Source: Epiperipatus broadwayi
Taxonomy: Eukaryota; Onychophora; Udeonychophora; Euonychophora; Peripatidae
Reading direction: 5' to 3'
NCBI GenBank assembly: GCA_028023455.1
Contig: JAQFVV010012400.1
Coordinates: forward strand, 12,589,748 to 12,653,747
Length of the DNA stretch: 64,000 nucleotides
Each line of letters opens with the position of its first letter. Within the stretch, counting starts at the first letter, position 1. The notes under the pieces were generated by a model that worked only from the letters and a program-made list of their open reading frames with translations, ran no database searches and was not told the DNA's origin. Positions 36,838 to 50,330 of the stretch are shown here, in pieces. The translations under genes and the position numbers were made by a program.

Positions 36838-37117
36838 GTAAAAGAGCCAAAGACACCAAAATGTATGGGTACTGAACTGAATTCAGATCTATATGACTAT
36901 ATGAGCTAATGAGCTTAGATTGAAAACATTAGTGGCTAGGTGCAGTACTCTCAGATCCAAGGCTCCTCACTGACAAAGGTCACAAGCCAGAAACTAGTGT
37001 GGGGATATTGAATGAGTAGGCACTAAATAGGGATTTTATGTACAAGCCTTCTGGCATCCATTGATTACTCTGGCTTGCACTGAGTGGCACTACTGTATGG
37101 AGAGTTTTGCCTGTTTA
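36838..37117 (+). mobile_element. Hairpin element copy 2, partial
   Basis: Same family, immediately right of copy 1. It contains the internal part found in copy 4 (CCAAAATGTATGGGTACTGA, then TCTCAGATCCAAGGCTCC) and the right arm ending GGAGAGTTTTGCCTGTTT. It lacks the left arm. The hammerhead-like core reads CTGACAA (36970-36976) and the base after ACTAGT is G, both expected to abolish cleavage. Confidence 0.8.
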
Positions 37118-38668
37118 TTAAAGAAATGACAATAGAATGGAAAATTGAAGTTTAAATTGGATCTCAAGAGATTACAAAAAGCTCAGAAAGAGACCACACA
37201 AAAAAACATTCAGTAATAGATTAATAGAGGTTGAATATGATCATATAATTTAGATAAACAAATGATGTTTCTATCGAGTCATAATTAATATTAAATTATG
37301 TACATGCATATGTTAGATTTAGTGCAAAGACAGAAGTGGGCAATGAAGAACTGTGTCCAAGTTATAACAATCATTGTCAGTGATACTTTTTCATTTTTTG
37401 TCATACCCCTAACAATTTATTTTACGATCTCAAATCTGGAACTTTTATCATAACCTACTGATATCTTTTTTATCATTAAGTTACATTAAGTATATAGAAA
37501 AAAATAAAATTTTATGTAATATATATTCAAACTCAAAAAATTAATATTTATTATGTCAAATTTTAAGCTAGTAAATACAATGGGTTACATTTGATTGTGA
37601 CAGAAATATCATTTTAATTATAAATTAAATATAAATAATTGCAACTATTTTTCAATTATCACTTTAGATTTATGCTTTTTGCTTTGTGTTTATAACTGGT
37701 TTCTTGTAAATATTTAATTATAAATATTTAAAGAATTATTTATAGTAATATTTAATTTAGAATAGCATGTTAAGTAAAACTAAACCTAATGTCTTATTTG
37801 TATTTTGGTGATGTATATACAAGTTGTTTAGAAAATAAATATTTGTAAAATTAACTATGGTATGAATAACATAGATACTATTAATCTCATTGCAGAAATC
37901 ATCTTATTAATGATCTGTACTGTTTAATGTAGTGGTTGAATATCAATCTTTGAAGCATAAAGGCCTTTAACCAATTCCAAATTTGACATTTCCAGCACTC
38001 AAACTTTTTATGAACTTCCATTATTATTTTATGTTATTACTGTTGTATATCATAAATTTTGAATTAAATGCAATCTTGCTAACCACAATATCTTATCTGT
38101 GATTTTATAATAAAATACACCATTTCTTGGAATAAAAAGTATAAAAGGTTTAGATGTAATATTATGATAGGATTATTAATTACATGCTCTCTGTAATGTT
38201 TTGTATATAAACAATATGTACTTATTATCAATGTTTATATATTTGTGTGTGTTTATGTTATGTTACATTAAATATCTGACAGCATATAGAGTAACAAATA
38301 TGATTAAGCAATATTATTTAATCATCCTTGGTAGTAATTTGTTATTATCCCATATTCTAACTTACTCTATCATATCAATTGTAAAATTAATTCTTAAGCC
38401 TTAATAAATCTTTATATCATTAAAGGAATTTTTCTGTGCAAATATATATTTATGAAGATATGGACTCAAAAGATAAAAATATCTGTATCAATTGTTAGCT
38501 GAATCAATTTTTTTTTTAAAAACATCTAGTCAATTGAATGAGACTTATCTTCAGTCTAAAGTTGGATGTTCTAAGATCATATGATATTTAAGCAACTAAC
38601 CATAAATTTATATCTATATCATATATATATGTTGATACAAAGATTTTCACGGGCTGCTTATATAAAAG
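37118..38668. other. AT-rich stretch, one possible SINE head
   Basis: No gene was recognised. At 37925-37990 GTAGTGGTTGAATATC followed about 35 bases on by TTTAACCAATTCC is weakly tRNA-like and may be a worn SINE head. Confidence 0.4.
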
Positions 38669-38799
38669 ACATATTTTGTGGGTTCATCCGTGTTAAAAAA
38701 TTTAAATATTGATATCTACTGGATGACTTGTGTGATCAAGTCGAAACCGGTATATCAATATTTAAATTTTTTAACATGGATGAGCCCGCAAAATATGTT
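38669..38799. mobile_element. Hairpin element with hammerhead-like loop
   Basis: The arms 38669-38714 (ACATATTTTGTGGGTTCATC to TTTAAATATTGATA) and 38753-38799 are almost perfect inverted repeats of about 46 bp. The 38-base loop holds a six-pair stem GACTTG (38725-38730) and CAAGTC (38737-38742). It is followed directly by GAAA (38743-38746), the palindrome ACCGGT (38746-38751) and A38752. That is the order stem II, GAAA, minimal stem III and cleavage base seen in hammerheads. The 5' core reads CTGGAT rather than CTGATGA, so it is at best a degenerate relative. No coding capacity. Confidence 0.6.
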
Positions 38800-40546
38800 A
38801 TATATATATGTGTGTTTAATGTATATTGGTGATAAAAAAATAAAATAAAAAATGTTAATTTCATTTTACAAATAATCTTGTCATATATAGAATTCAGCAA
38901 TAATATACAGTGATAAATAAAACATGCAACACTATAATTGAATCTTTCCATTTTGTTACATTAATTAATAGCACAGAGTTTATCAGATTAGATGTTTTCA
39001 TAACAGTAATACCAATTATTATTTCTATATATACCTCATGTTAAATGTTAGAATATTTTCTTGCTAACAGATTTTTTTTAAAGAAATTATGTTAAGGCTT
39101 TTATTTTTCACACACTACTTAAAGATTATTTTATTTTTATCTAATGCAGATATTGAAATGGTAATGTATCTTTGGACATTTTATGAGCAGTATTTTATAT
39201 ATCCAATTATTCTCAAAACTATAAAAAAGAAATCCTAAATATAACAACATACAGATAAGACCACATAGTAATTAAAATTTATAAAAACATTGCCCAGGTT
39301 TAAGTCAGATATATGGCATGTAGTCTGTACAGTACATTATATTATTCAATAAATAAAATTATATATATATATGTAAGAATGCATTTTAAATCCTCACAGA
39401 AAAAAGAATACATTTTTAAAATTTATTTATCTAGTTATAAATAATTTTAATGTGACAGAAAGTTTATTTTATTATTATTGTGTAAAGAAAAAAAATAAAA
39501 TAATTTTATTTATTTATTTTTCAAGTCTCAGTACTTTTATAAAATATAGGTTTTGTGAAGATTGTTAACTTTCAACTCAACAAAATTTTTTATTGAAAAA
39601 TTGTCATAAAAAATAATATAGATGGGCTTCTAAGTGTAACATCTAATGTAAATCTAGTTAAAGTTATATAATTTTTTGATCTAGTTTTGATAATTAATAA
39701 CTATTGAGAATGTATAAAATGTGCTAAAGAAATCTTTACATTCTTCCTTTTCATAAAAAACCAGTCAAGAGAATAAATTGCTCTACTTGTAAAAACAAGT
39801 AGGAGTTTAAAATGGAAAAATAAACTAAATGCATTAACTTTAAAATAATTGAAGTGAAGAATACAGTTAAAATAAACGAACTGAAAAATAAATGAAAGTT
39901 TATTCATTGTATATCAATTATGATAACAAAACATTAAAAAATTCTTTTTTATCTCAACAATTTTTCTATTGCAAACAATCACAAAACTTTATCAATATTT
40001 TTACATTTATATACCAATTAAAAATACCCTAAAAGCATTTAATTAACAAATCTATTTTTTCTCATTTTCTTTCTTTTCTATTGGCATTCTAATTAATTAC
40101 AAAAAAAAAAAGACAATAAAAATTTATTTAATGTAACCACCATAAAATGTGTTATGTATTTAAAAATCAGATGAAATATAAACTATTGCATTTGAATAGT
40201 TTATGAATAACATTAATCTAAATTACATGTTTGTAAGAAAACTAATACTAGATATCATAAAATAAAATATTTAAAATAATTGATGTAATGTTTTATTTCT
40301 ATTGTTAATAAGAAGCAATCAGAGTAAAAAGGTTAGTGTGTTAAATGAAGCTTGTATCTAAAATTTTACACTTAATATAAAAATGGAAGTCTTGCTATAA
40401 ATTCAGTATAATAAAAAAAAAAAAAACTGAATAAAATTGCAGATGCATTTGAAGTAAATCATAAATCTGAAATGTGAACATGAACTTTTTTTGTTAAGTT
40501 GTGTATCAAAGATGATGATTAGAAAGAGAAATATATTCAAATATTA
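38800..40546. other. AT-rich stretch without a gene
   Basis: No recognisable domain, RNA fold or repeat beyond short A/T homopolymers and (AT)n near 39360. Confidence 0.55.
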
Positions 40547-40755
40547 AACAGGCAAAACTCTCCATACAGTAGTGCCACCCTGCAAGGCCACAAGCCAGAA
40601 ACTAGTCTGGGGATATTGGATGAGTAGGCACTAGATAGGGATTTTATGCACAAGCCTTCTGGCATCCATTGATTACTCTGGTTGGCACTACTGTATGGAA
40701 AGTTTTGCCTGTTTAATAACAGTTATGTGCTAGTATAAGAGATGGTGATCATGTG
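40547..40755 (+). mobile_element. Hairpin element copy 3 with 14-bp target duplication
   Basis: The element is bounded by the 14-bp direct repeat ATATTCAAATATTA at 40533-40546 and 40756-40769. It runs from AACAGGCAAAACTCTCC, through the internal segment, to GAAAGTTTTGCCTGTTTAAT and a short unpaired tail ending GGTGATCATGTG. The 5' half of the hammerhead-like core is eroded (CTGC in place of CTGATGA), while GCCAGAAACTAGTCTGGGG is intact. The duplication shows this is a real insertion with defined ends. Confidence 0.85.
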
Positions 40756-41015
40756 ATATTCAAATATTATTTGAAAAAATGTTAAGCATAATTTTAAAGC
40801 ATGATGGAAAATGAAATACCATCAAAACCAAGTTTAAAAGTACTGTGTATTTATTTTATATAACTATGTGTAAATAAAAGAGCAAATATGAACCCTTGTA
40901 TACTGAAAAAAACTCATTACATAAATCCTATTTAGCATTTTTTATGAAATATTATATATTTGATAATTTTAAAAAAGTACTCATTAAAACAAGTGAAATA
41001 GTATTTATTTTTCAA

Positions 41016-41048
41016 GGCACTAGATAGGGATTTTATGCACAAGCCTTA
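41016..41048 (+). repeat. Fragment of the hairpin element
   Basis: GGCACTAGATAGGGATTTTA followed by TGCACAAGCCTT matches the internal segment of copies 1 and 3 exactly. Flanks are unrelated. Confidence 0.7.
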
Positions 41049-41941
41049 TGCAGACTTATTATTATTCAGACTAATTAATGTTGAATAAATAGTATAATTT
41101 TTATATTTATAATTCTAGATAACAAATGAGTCATATTTATATACTATTCTAATATTTATTATACAGTTTAAAAATATTATGCATGAGAAAATTACTTAAA
41201 TATGTTATAGTGATTAACAACAATATGTAATAGCTGTATATACTCCTCGTACATTAAGAACTATGGTAAGAATTTATGTAATAAAGTTTAAATCTTGTTC
41301 ATAGATTAGAGTCAGTTTTCTTTTTGGACAGAATATCACAAGTCATTGCATGATCTTAACCAGCTGCTCATTTAAAAATGTATCACGACTATATATATTA
41401 CTTTGATTGTATTTGTAATTATTGATTTTGTATTTAATAATGAATATGATTTGTGAGAGGGGTATCTTTGTTACATGATAATCAGTATTGTTCCGTTTAT
41501 TAAGCTATTTTATTATTTAATAAACTTTATTTATTTTTGTTCTTATTTGAGTCAGTATAAGGATCAAGATTTGATGAATAAACGCTTCTTCCATTTTAAG
41601 CTGATGGAATCAGATACTTATTATTATTTCTAATTGTTGATAGTTTCATCTGTTTTGGATTATGAAGAAATATTAACAGTGTAAATGATTACCTGCTCTA
41701 ATTATTAGATCAATATTAATTAATGTTGCTGTTGTGTTATCTGTAAATGAATTGTATATAATCATGGAAATGGAAATATAATTGGATATAAACAACAAAT
41801 ATAGAATAGAATTTCAATGAGTAAACATTAGCATAATTGTAGTTTTTGAAAAGATTAGGGTTTGAATAATTTAATCTTATAATTCCTTAATTCTTTCCAC
41901 TATTATTTTCCAATTATGAACAACTAGGTTTGAATTAGATT

Positions 41942-42411
41942 AAAACAGGCAAAACTCACTATATGTATTGCCACACACAGCAAGCTAGAGTAATCATTGG
42001 ATTCCAGAAGGCTTGTGCATAAAATCCCCATTTAGTGCCTACTCATCCAATATCTCCAGACTAGTTTCTGGCTTGTGGCCTTTGTCAGTGAGGAGCCTTG
42101 GATCTGAGAGCCCTGCACCTAGATCTTAGGATCTAATGCAACCCACCAGCAGCCATCTTTTATCTCCATTTTACTACAAAACTACGAGTCTTAAATTGAA
42201 AACGCCTTAATATTTTCAATTCAAGCCCATCATCTTAAATAATCATACAGATCTGAACTCAGCTCAGTACCTATACATTTTGGTCTTTGGTTCTTTAATA
42301 ATCCATTTACTACTCTAGCTTGATGTGTGTGGCAATACGTATAGTGAGTTTTGCCTGTTTTAACAGTTATAAGCAAGCATATGAAATGGTGATCATGTGA
42401 TGTTTATTGGC
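41942..42411 (-). mobile_element. Hairpin element copy 4, longest, with 13-bp target duplication
   Basis: Flanked by TTTGAATTAGATT at 41929-41941 and 42412-42424. The arms start AAAACAGGCAAAACTCAC and end GTGAGTTTTGCCTGTTTT. A tail (TAACAGTTATAAGCAAGCAT to GATGTTTATTGGC) follows on the right. The internal segment is longer than in copies 1 and 3 and includes sequence shared with copy 2. The hammerhead-like motif lies on the minus strand (CTGACAA complementary to 42082-42088; GAAA to 42065-42068), opposite to its orientation relative to the tail in copies 1 and 3. Confidence 0.85.
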
Positions 42412-42424
42412 TTTGAATTAGATT

Positions 42425-43006
42425 CTCAAGATAAAAGGTTCAAATCATTTTCTCTAATTCATTTTCATTAATCTTCTATCAATTAATTAATGTTATTGGA
42501 AAGTAATCGAGTACTGTCATTTTTCTACTCTCTTAATAAATAATATCTGTCTTGAATTATATATTCCATTTTAAAATCCAAACTATCACTATGTATTAAG
42601 TTACTATTATGTTTGGGTTCACACATTTAATTTGAGGTCTTAAACAAACTAAAAATACAAAATAATATCCAAATAAACATATAATAAAATTAAAAAAATT
42701 ATTTAAAAAAATTAAACATAATGCAGTACATTATACATTAAGCTGAAATTTATATTCTGCAAAATAAATAAAAGAATAACTACAAATTGAATATTTAAAC
42801 AAGATAAATTTTTGCAATATGGCCAATATTAAAATAAAACGATGAATTTTGTATATCCATAGGTCCAATTGTCTCATGACCAAATTATATTATTCCTTAT
42901 ATATTTATTATTCATTAAAAGCATAACATCCAACTTATTAATTTCAATATGTATAACTGGAACACACAGGCTTATTATGTACCTATGTTTATATATGTAA
43001 TATATA
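42425..43006. other. Intergenic, no gene seen
   Basis: AT-rich sequence with no supported feature. Confidence 0.5.
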
Positions 43007-43060
43007 GGGTAGTGTGGAGAGTTGGGTCATGTGAAAGTCTGTGCTCATATACCCTATATA
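43007..43060. repeat. Partial copy of the 23026 hairpin element
   Basis: GTAATATATAGGGT and TGAAAGTCTGTGCTCATATA match the ends and right arm of the element at 23026-23129. Most of the left arm is gone. Confidence 0.65.
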
Positions 43061-46000
43061 ATAATATGTATAGAGCAACAGATGTGTATAGGATATTTTC
43101 AATTACTTAAAATATGGTACTCTACTCTTTAGATTTTGGAGACATATATATGTAAATCTCAATAGACTCCAGGTTATTTAATCAACCTGGTTCAAGGAAT
43201 AATTTGATATACCATTACTAAAATAGATCTTAAAATCATGAAACATATATAGCAAATATATATATATAAACATATGCTTATTATAGACAAGTCTTTGATT
43301 TCTATCTTATAATTCACTCATTGGTTTATCACTTCTGTATAGGTATCAAATCCTACATACTGTATTATAGTAAATATTTTTTATTAGAATACATCTTAAG
43401 TTTTGGTTGATTTCACTATAATTGATAACTTCTAAATTACCTGTTGGTTTTTATGTCTTCTTGATCAGAACAATTATGCAATTTTTACCATGAATTTTGA
43501 TTCTTATATTTTTCTGAAAATAAAAATTAACTGAAGTATGGCTTTCACATTTTTTTATAAACATGAAAATTTTTTGTTAAACTTTTATTATAATTTTAAG
43601 AAATTGTTTGTGGGTTTTTTTCATGCAGAATATTTATTCTGAATTTTTTTTTTTAAGAAGCATAATATTATGTCAGTTAGTTTGACACTTCAATCTTGAT
43701 GATAATCACATACTCTTTCTGAGCTAAATTAATCAACAATGAATTACTAATTAACAGTATATCAGTGCTTTTTTTCATCATCACTACATGAAAAACATTT
43801 GCTCTCAGAAAATTAATTTTGAATGTTGAAGTGAATTAGTTTTTCTTCACTAAACCATTTCCTGTTTAATTTTTTTTCATAAAGGCGGTTCCAAAATGGT
43901 AACATTAGTCTATATTTCTATCAACTTATATATTTTTGTACTAATTAAAATCATTTATAACATCGAACAATCATTAATATAATATAATGATTATCATCCT
44001 GCTCAAATTTAATTGTAAGTTATTTGATATCTCTAGACCTGGAATGCCGTATAAAACCAATATATACTTGGGCTAATCTTATTAATAACTTTTATATTAC
44101 AATTAAAATATGTACTTATATAAAATGAGATAGCCTAATGAAATATTTCTGCCATGATAAGAAATTATAAATTCTTTTTTCAGATCATGTCATGTTTGAA
44201 CAATTCAGAGACATAATGATACCAAAGATACATTCAATTTAACCAAACTGATTTCTATAGATGAAAATTGAACCATTGTTCTTTAGCACCAAGGTCTTTT
44301 TACCACTGGATAACTTTAGAGAATATAAATTTATTATACTTATAACTAGATAATATATATATTATACTAAAGATTTTCATAATTAAAAAATGAAATTAAA
44401 GAAATTTTTAGAATTTATCATGCATCAGTCTTCTGATATGAAAAATTATTTTGTTCACTGGTCAAAGAACCCCATTTAAAGACTTTAGAAAATTTCCCAT
44501 TCTGAGGTACAAAAATATTCTCTGGAGGAGTAGATTGCTAATATTTTAAAGAAATATCATCCTTTGTTAAAGCTATGGCATTCTGGTGAACTATTATGTT
44601 GCAAGTAATAGTGAGACAATATTATTATTTCTTGAGATTTAACTTTTTTTAGGACATCATAATCTTGACAAAGCTGATTTTATTAAAACATTGGCAATCT
44701 ATTTTTGCACAAATATCTGTGTATGGGTATCTTTTAAACATTTTAAATGAGATTTTCTTTGATTGCTGAGCGGTTTCTCAACACAGAGAACTGATATTAT
44801 GATATGTCTCAAAAATTTCTTTAATTTCTATATAATATATTTTTGCAGATATTGTTAGTTTGAAAGTACATTTGTTTTCAATCAAAGAAAATTGAAACTT
44901 ATCTTGAAAACTTAGATAAGAAAATATTTAGTTTGATAATTCTACAGAATTAAAGCTTTACGAAATTTTATCTCATAGATTTAAGAGTAGCTTCACATGC
45001 CATCATGCCCATCTAATTCCTATGCAGATTCATGAAGTAATAATTAGTGTATTTTAAGTCACTGAATCAATTCCAAAAGGAGGAAAATAAAAATAATATT
45101 GTGCTCAACTTTACATCAAATATCATGTGACTTTCCAAGCTAGAAATCATTATTAGAGAAATTATAAACTTTAATCTGAGCAATTGAATACGGGTTTAGT
45201 ATGATTAATTTAGAGACGTTAATGCACTCAAAACGTCATTTAGATGTTCAAATATCCCATTATTAATGTTTATCAACATTATAGTCTAAGATAGATCTAA
45301 AGTAACTGTTTTCTCAATAATTGGTATCATATCACCTTTTTATTGCAGTAATTTATCTCTTACCATAATTGCTGAATGACAAACAATAAATATTTAGTAA
45401 ATCAAACAATACAAGAGTTATTAATGAACCACATTTTTTCTATAGAAATAGTTATAATGCCAATGCCACTGAATTGTATATCAAGGATTTTTATATAATT
45501 ACTGCATCTTAGAATTAACCTAAGATTGCACCTTTTGCTAAGCATGGTATCACCAAAAAACAGGTTGTGATCTAGTTATAAAATCAAAGATTCCTGAATC
45601 AAAGCTCAATCTTTCATTTCTGATATTTTCCACACTCCAATTAATTATTTAATTTGTCTAGCTTTTAAAATTATTTCTTTATTAATAATTAATTATGACT
45701 ATAGTCAATATATATATATACTGTCATAATGTAACAATTGGAGAGCTTTAATTGATGTTTGGCTCTGTAAAATTATAAATGTAATTGAGATGGCTCTATA
45801 ATAAAATTTTACCCATGATTAAAGTTTCTACTTTTAACTATTATTATAATTTAGAAAAATGTGCTTTAAGATGATTGCCACTCAGATGTTCAATCACAAT
45901 GGCCTTTTTAAGAATTTTTTGTATAAAATATCTCATTTTATTTGCATTACTGTTTACACACATGCACAAGCTTGGATTTTTTTACATCTTCTTTTTGAAT

Positions 46001-49000
46001 TCAACAGTCAATCTTGAAAACCCTGATTAATTACAAGTTTTATTCAAAAATGTGGAATTCTGCATTTACATATGGTAGATTGTTCGATATTTAAACTGGG
46101 GAGCCATCCTTTCACTTATGGTGTTTGTTATATTCATTCAGATTCTTATAACATTTGAAGGATGGCAATAGTAAACTTTTATGATATTCTTTACCATTGG
46201 TTTATTTTCTAACATAATTCTTAAATGTAATATGTTCAATAGAATTGCATTTAATAAAACTAGAATATTTTAATTTACAATAAAGATTAATAACATAATG
46301 ATAAATAAATAACTTATTATGCATATTTAATAAGAATTAATGATATCTTGTTTAGCTTAAAACTATATAGAAGATGATTTTTCTGTTTTAGTTTTAAAGA
46401 CAACCGTTTATATTTCTAAATGTATAAAATATGATACATTAAAAGTTAATTCTCTGGTAATACTAATTACAATAACAAGGTCTGTTATCATTAATTTGAA
46501 AAAAAAAGTAATTAGGCTGGCAGTATGTGCATCTTTATATGTTTATAAAAGGTAAAGAATTTGCATATGTAATACAATATATTGGCTTATTTTGAATTTC
46601 CTTTACTGCATTTTCATTTAAATCTTTCTGACTTTATTTAGAAATGTATACATCAAAATAAAGTATCACATGATTTTATGAATTTTCTTTCACATTAAAA
46701 GCAGTAATTCACTCTTTTCTCCGGAGTCATCTATTGGAAGTTAAAATAAACATTAGATATCAGATTTTCAGTATTATGTACTCACAAACTATGCTGCATC
46801 TAACTTCATAATTTAAATTATACACTAGCCAAAGAAAAATGTATTAAAAATACCATTAAAATTCCCAAATTTATAATATTCAAGCAACCATTTTTCCTTC
46901 TTTGACCACTGTATAAGATCATGTTTAAATAAAAGTAAAGTTTGTAAACAAGCTTTACAATATTCCAATAACCATTTTTCCATCTCAGGGATGCCATACA
47001 CAATTGTGTATATTGATAAAAAGTTTTGACTTTATGCTGAAAGCACATATATTATTTTCTTCCTTTATTATCATCATATTTGATGTGCAGTATTTTGCAT
47101 TTTCTGAGTTTAATGCTAAAACTTTTACAAAATTTTATAACACACTAAATTTGAAAAATATTAATTTCTTGATAATAAGACCACTATTATGTTTCTTTCT
47201 ATAAGAAAAAAAAAAAATCATGCAGAGCCCATTTAATATCAATTAAAGTCAGACATTTTATTTATTTTAAAAATAAAAATACAATAATTAGAATTATTTC
47301 TCATCGCTTCAGTGAATGAATACATATTTAATAAAATACTTTATATGTAAATGTGGTTCCTCAATTTATTATTAATAACTATATAATTTTTTTATTTTAT
47401 AATCTTAACTATTCATATAAAAAAAGGATCCAAGTTATATATATGTGCATGTTGAAAAGTACTGTATGCTTGCAGTTCAATAAACAGTATGTATTTTTTC
47501 TAATCAATGTTTATCAACAAAATATGAGCTATCACACTCTATATGTTTCTATATAAGGGGAGTTTGAAACAAAATATAGAATAGTTCGCAGCTCCACTAT
47601 TTCACTTCCAAATTCTTGTTAGCAACATAAATTGGATCTTCTGATCATATTTACTTTTCTCTCAAGATAATTAACAAGTCGTGTCATATATTTCTATTAA
47701 ACACTTTCAATTGTGAATAATTGTAACTAAGGGGATGATATAAATTGACCTTCATTTTTGGGAGGCATTCCACTTATATTGTCCTTCCAAGATTATTTAA
47801 ATATGATAGTCTTGTACATTAAAAAAATTATTTTTTGTAAAATGCACAAAAAATTGATTTAGTGATTTAAATCACTGAATTGACATTAGAAGAAATTAAC
47901 AATAAAAACATAATGAACAGATGGATTGAATTAGTTCAACCAGTTTACCTAATAATGCAAACATGTCTTTTCTTAGGGTATGAATTTAGGCAGTGACATT
48001 AGCTTTCATTAATTTGTTATATAAAAATCCAATTGTTGCAGTCATCCAATTACTCTGAATTTCTTATGATGTCCATTATTACAATAGAAAGTAGTAATAA
48101 TAAATAAAATAGAACACCATATAACATTAAAATGGTTGTAAAATAATAAAGGTATTCTAAAATTCTCAACACGTTCATGGTTTCACCTATTACAAATAGA
48201 CCTTCTCAAATGGAAATAAATTAAAACATATTACTGTATGATAGATTAACCGTTCTCATAATTCAATGTAAATACTACTGTTTTTTAATGTCAAAAGTAA
48301 GTTTTCATAAGATTGATGACTTCAGAGTCAAGATTAATCATCAAAAAAACAAATTCAAGAGGAGTTAAAAAAGCTCTCATAATAAATCTCATTAATTCTG
48401 AGGCCATCAATTTTATGATAACTTTCTTTGGTATTAAAAGTAGATGGTATTTGGACTGAATTATGAAAATAGTTAGACTGTTATACATTAGTTTTATATT
48501 TATTTTTACTTAAGGTCTATTTGTAATACTAAAACCTGTATAGAAAATTTTGATTTATCTTTGATAGTTTACTAGTATTTTAATGTTATATGGTTTTCTA
48601 TTTTAATTATTACAATATATAAATGCAAGACCTTCTTAAAGGAACTCCCTTTAATAACAACAGATAGCAAACCAATGTTTCACAATTCTAATATCAGAAA
48701 ATGTCATTAACCAGTATATGTGATATACAGACCAAAGCTGTTAAACATGGTAATAACAGGCCATACAAACATGTAATAAAGGGAGAGACATAAATAGGCA
48801 GCATTTATTATTGTAAACACCTAATAGTCAAATAGCAATATCTGTATGGGCACAAAAACTTCCTCTTGATATAAGCGAGCTTATTGTACATGTAAAATAA
48901 ACACATATGAAAGGCACTATTATTTACACTATTTATAAGTCAAATAAAATGCTTAATTATAAAAAAAATGGAATTTGTGCATATGCAAATACAATTACTA

Positions 49001-50152
49001 TAATAAATGTAAGATATAGTCAACATGATATTCTAAATATTTTTTTGTTCTAAGTATAGGAATTTTAGATGTCATTCTCAGGGTTATTCTTTGTTGGGAT
49101 CTTCAAAGCTTTGTCTATACTTCATGTGAAATAGAAAGTGTAAATAAGATTTTCCTTTTGGTTGATTTTTTCACTTTCATATTTTAGTTAAATAATTGAT
49201 GATAATTAGCTTTAAATAAGGACAGAAAGTTATTTTGTGGATCATTAGCATTAGATCCCCCCAAAAAAGGCTTGTTAAAAGTTTTGTTTGGAATATTATT
49301 GTTCTATATGCATCAGAAACATTGAGAATTGATTGGGAAAATAAAATTTGGAGGCTTTATAAATGTGGAGAAGCCTAAAAAGGATAAATTGAAAATGTTG
49401 AATGGAAAATGAAAAAGTGTCATTAAAAAATAATTGGATTAATTACAATTTCAAGAATTTACTTACTCAAACTTTTTAACATAGCAAAAATTGAATTGCA
49501 AATTTTATCACAAATGATAAAAAATAATATGCTTCGAGTGATTTAGTACAGTAATAGAGTGGCAGACTCTAAAGCTTAAGGTCCTAAAATCTTGTCTGTA
49601 GCTCTAATAGTTCTGAAGCACACATTTCTAATGAATTCCCAAGCACTAAATTATTGGATTACATATTTTTCATGAATGATATTAGTTGAGATTATAATCC
49701 TGCTGATTTATGCTAATTGGTTTATGATTTCATATGTGATTGGAAATAATCATTCACCAGCTAATTACATTATATACCTGAAAGTTTCAAATTTAGGTTA
49801 GAATTTAATAATATAAGCTACTATAATACTTTGTAATTGAAGACCTTGCAAGTCTCTGACAAAGACAATGGAAATATTTCTATAATCCAGACTTCTAGTT
49901 TTCAAAATAGATTAATAACAGTGTACTTGTTAGCTCTTTATGAGAATGATGGATCAGTGGAGAACATAAAATAGTTAAAACAGATAAGCAACAAATGTAC
50001 TGCTGAACTTGAAATATTAGGGTTTTGTATAAAATTACACACAAATTTAAGCTTTGGTTAGATTATCTTGCAATTATGCTATATATTGGATATATTTTGT
50101 GCTCTAAAATCTAGTTTTATGGCAACAAATACATATACAAACATATATACAT
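43061..50152. other. 7-kb AT-rich stretch, no gene, two possible SINE heads
   Basis: No protein domain was recognised in any frame. Two segments are tRNA-like. On the minus strand, 44260-44322 reads TTATCCAGTGGTAAAAAGAC and then AATGGTTCAATTTTC. On the plus strand, 49536-49603 reads TAGTACAGTAATAGAGTGG with a poorly preserved B box. Both look like worn tRNA-derived SINE heads. Short frames such as 46818-47048 and 47004-47204 have chance composition. Confidence 0.45.
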
Positions 50153-50330
50153 GGTCAAAATAAGTCATATATCACATGACCCTATCTCTTAAGCTTGTAA
50201 GTTATAAACAATGAGGATTGCCAATTCCTCTACAAGCTTTGTGATTAAATGCTTAGCCAGAGCCAGCACTTAAAACATCTGTCAGGAACCCCTCCCCAAA
50301 CCCCTGACCATGGTTTCGTGCTTTCAAACC
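50153..50330 (+). repeat. Dispersed repeat, plus-strand copy
   Basis: About 178 bp matching 59978-60156 in inverse orientation. Shared landmarks are ATCACATGACCC, TCTTAAGCTTGT, ACAAGCTTTGTGAT and CCATGGTTTC. The central part differs by indels. Family unknown; no coding capacity. Confidence 0.7.
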
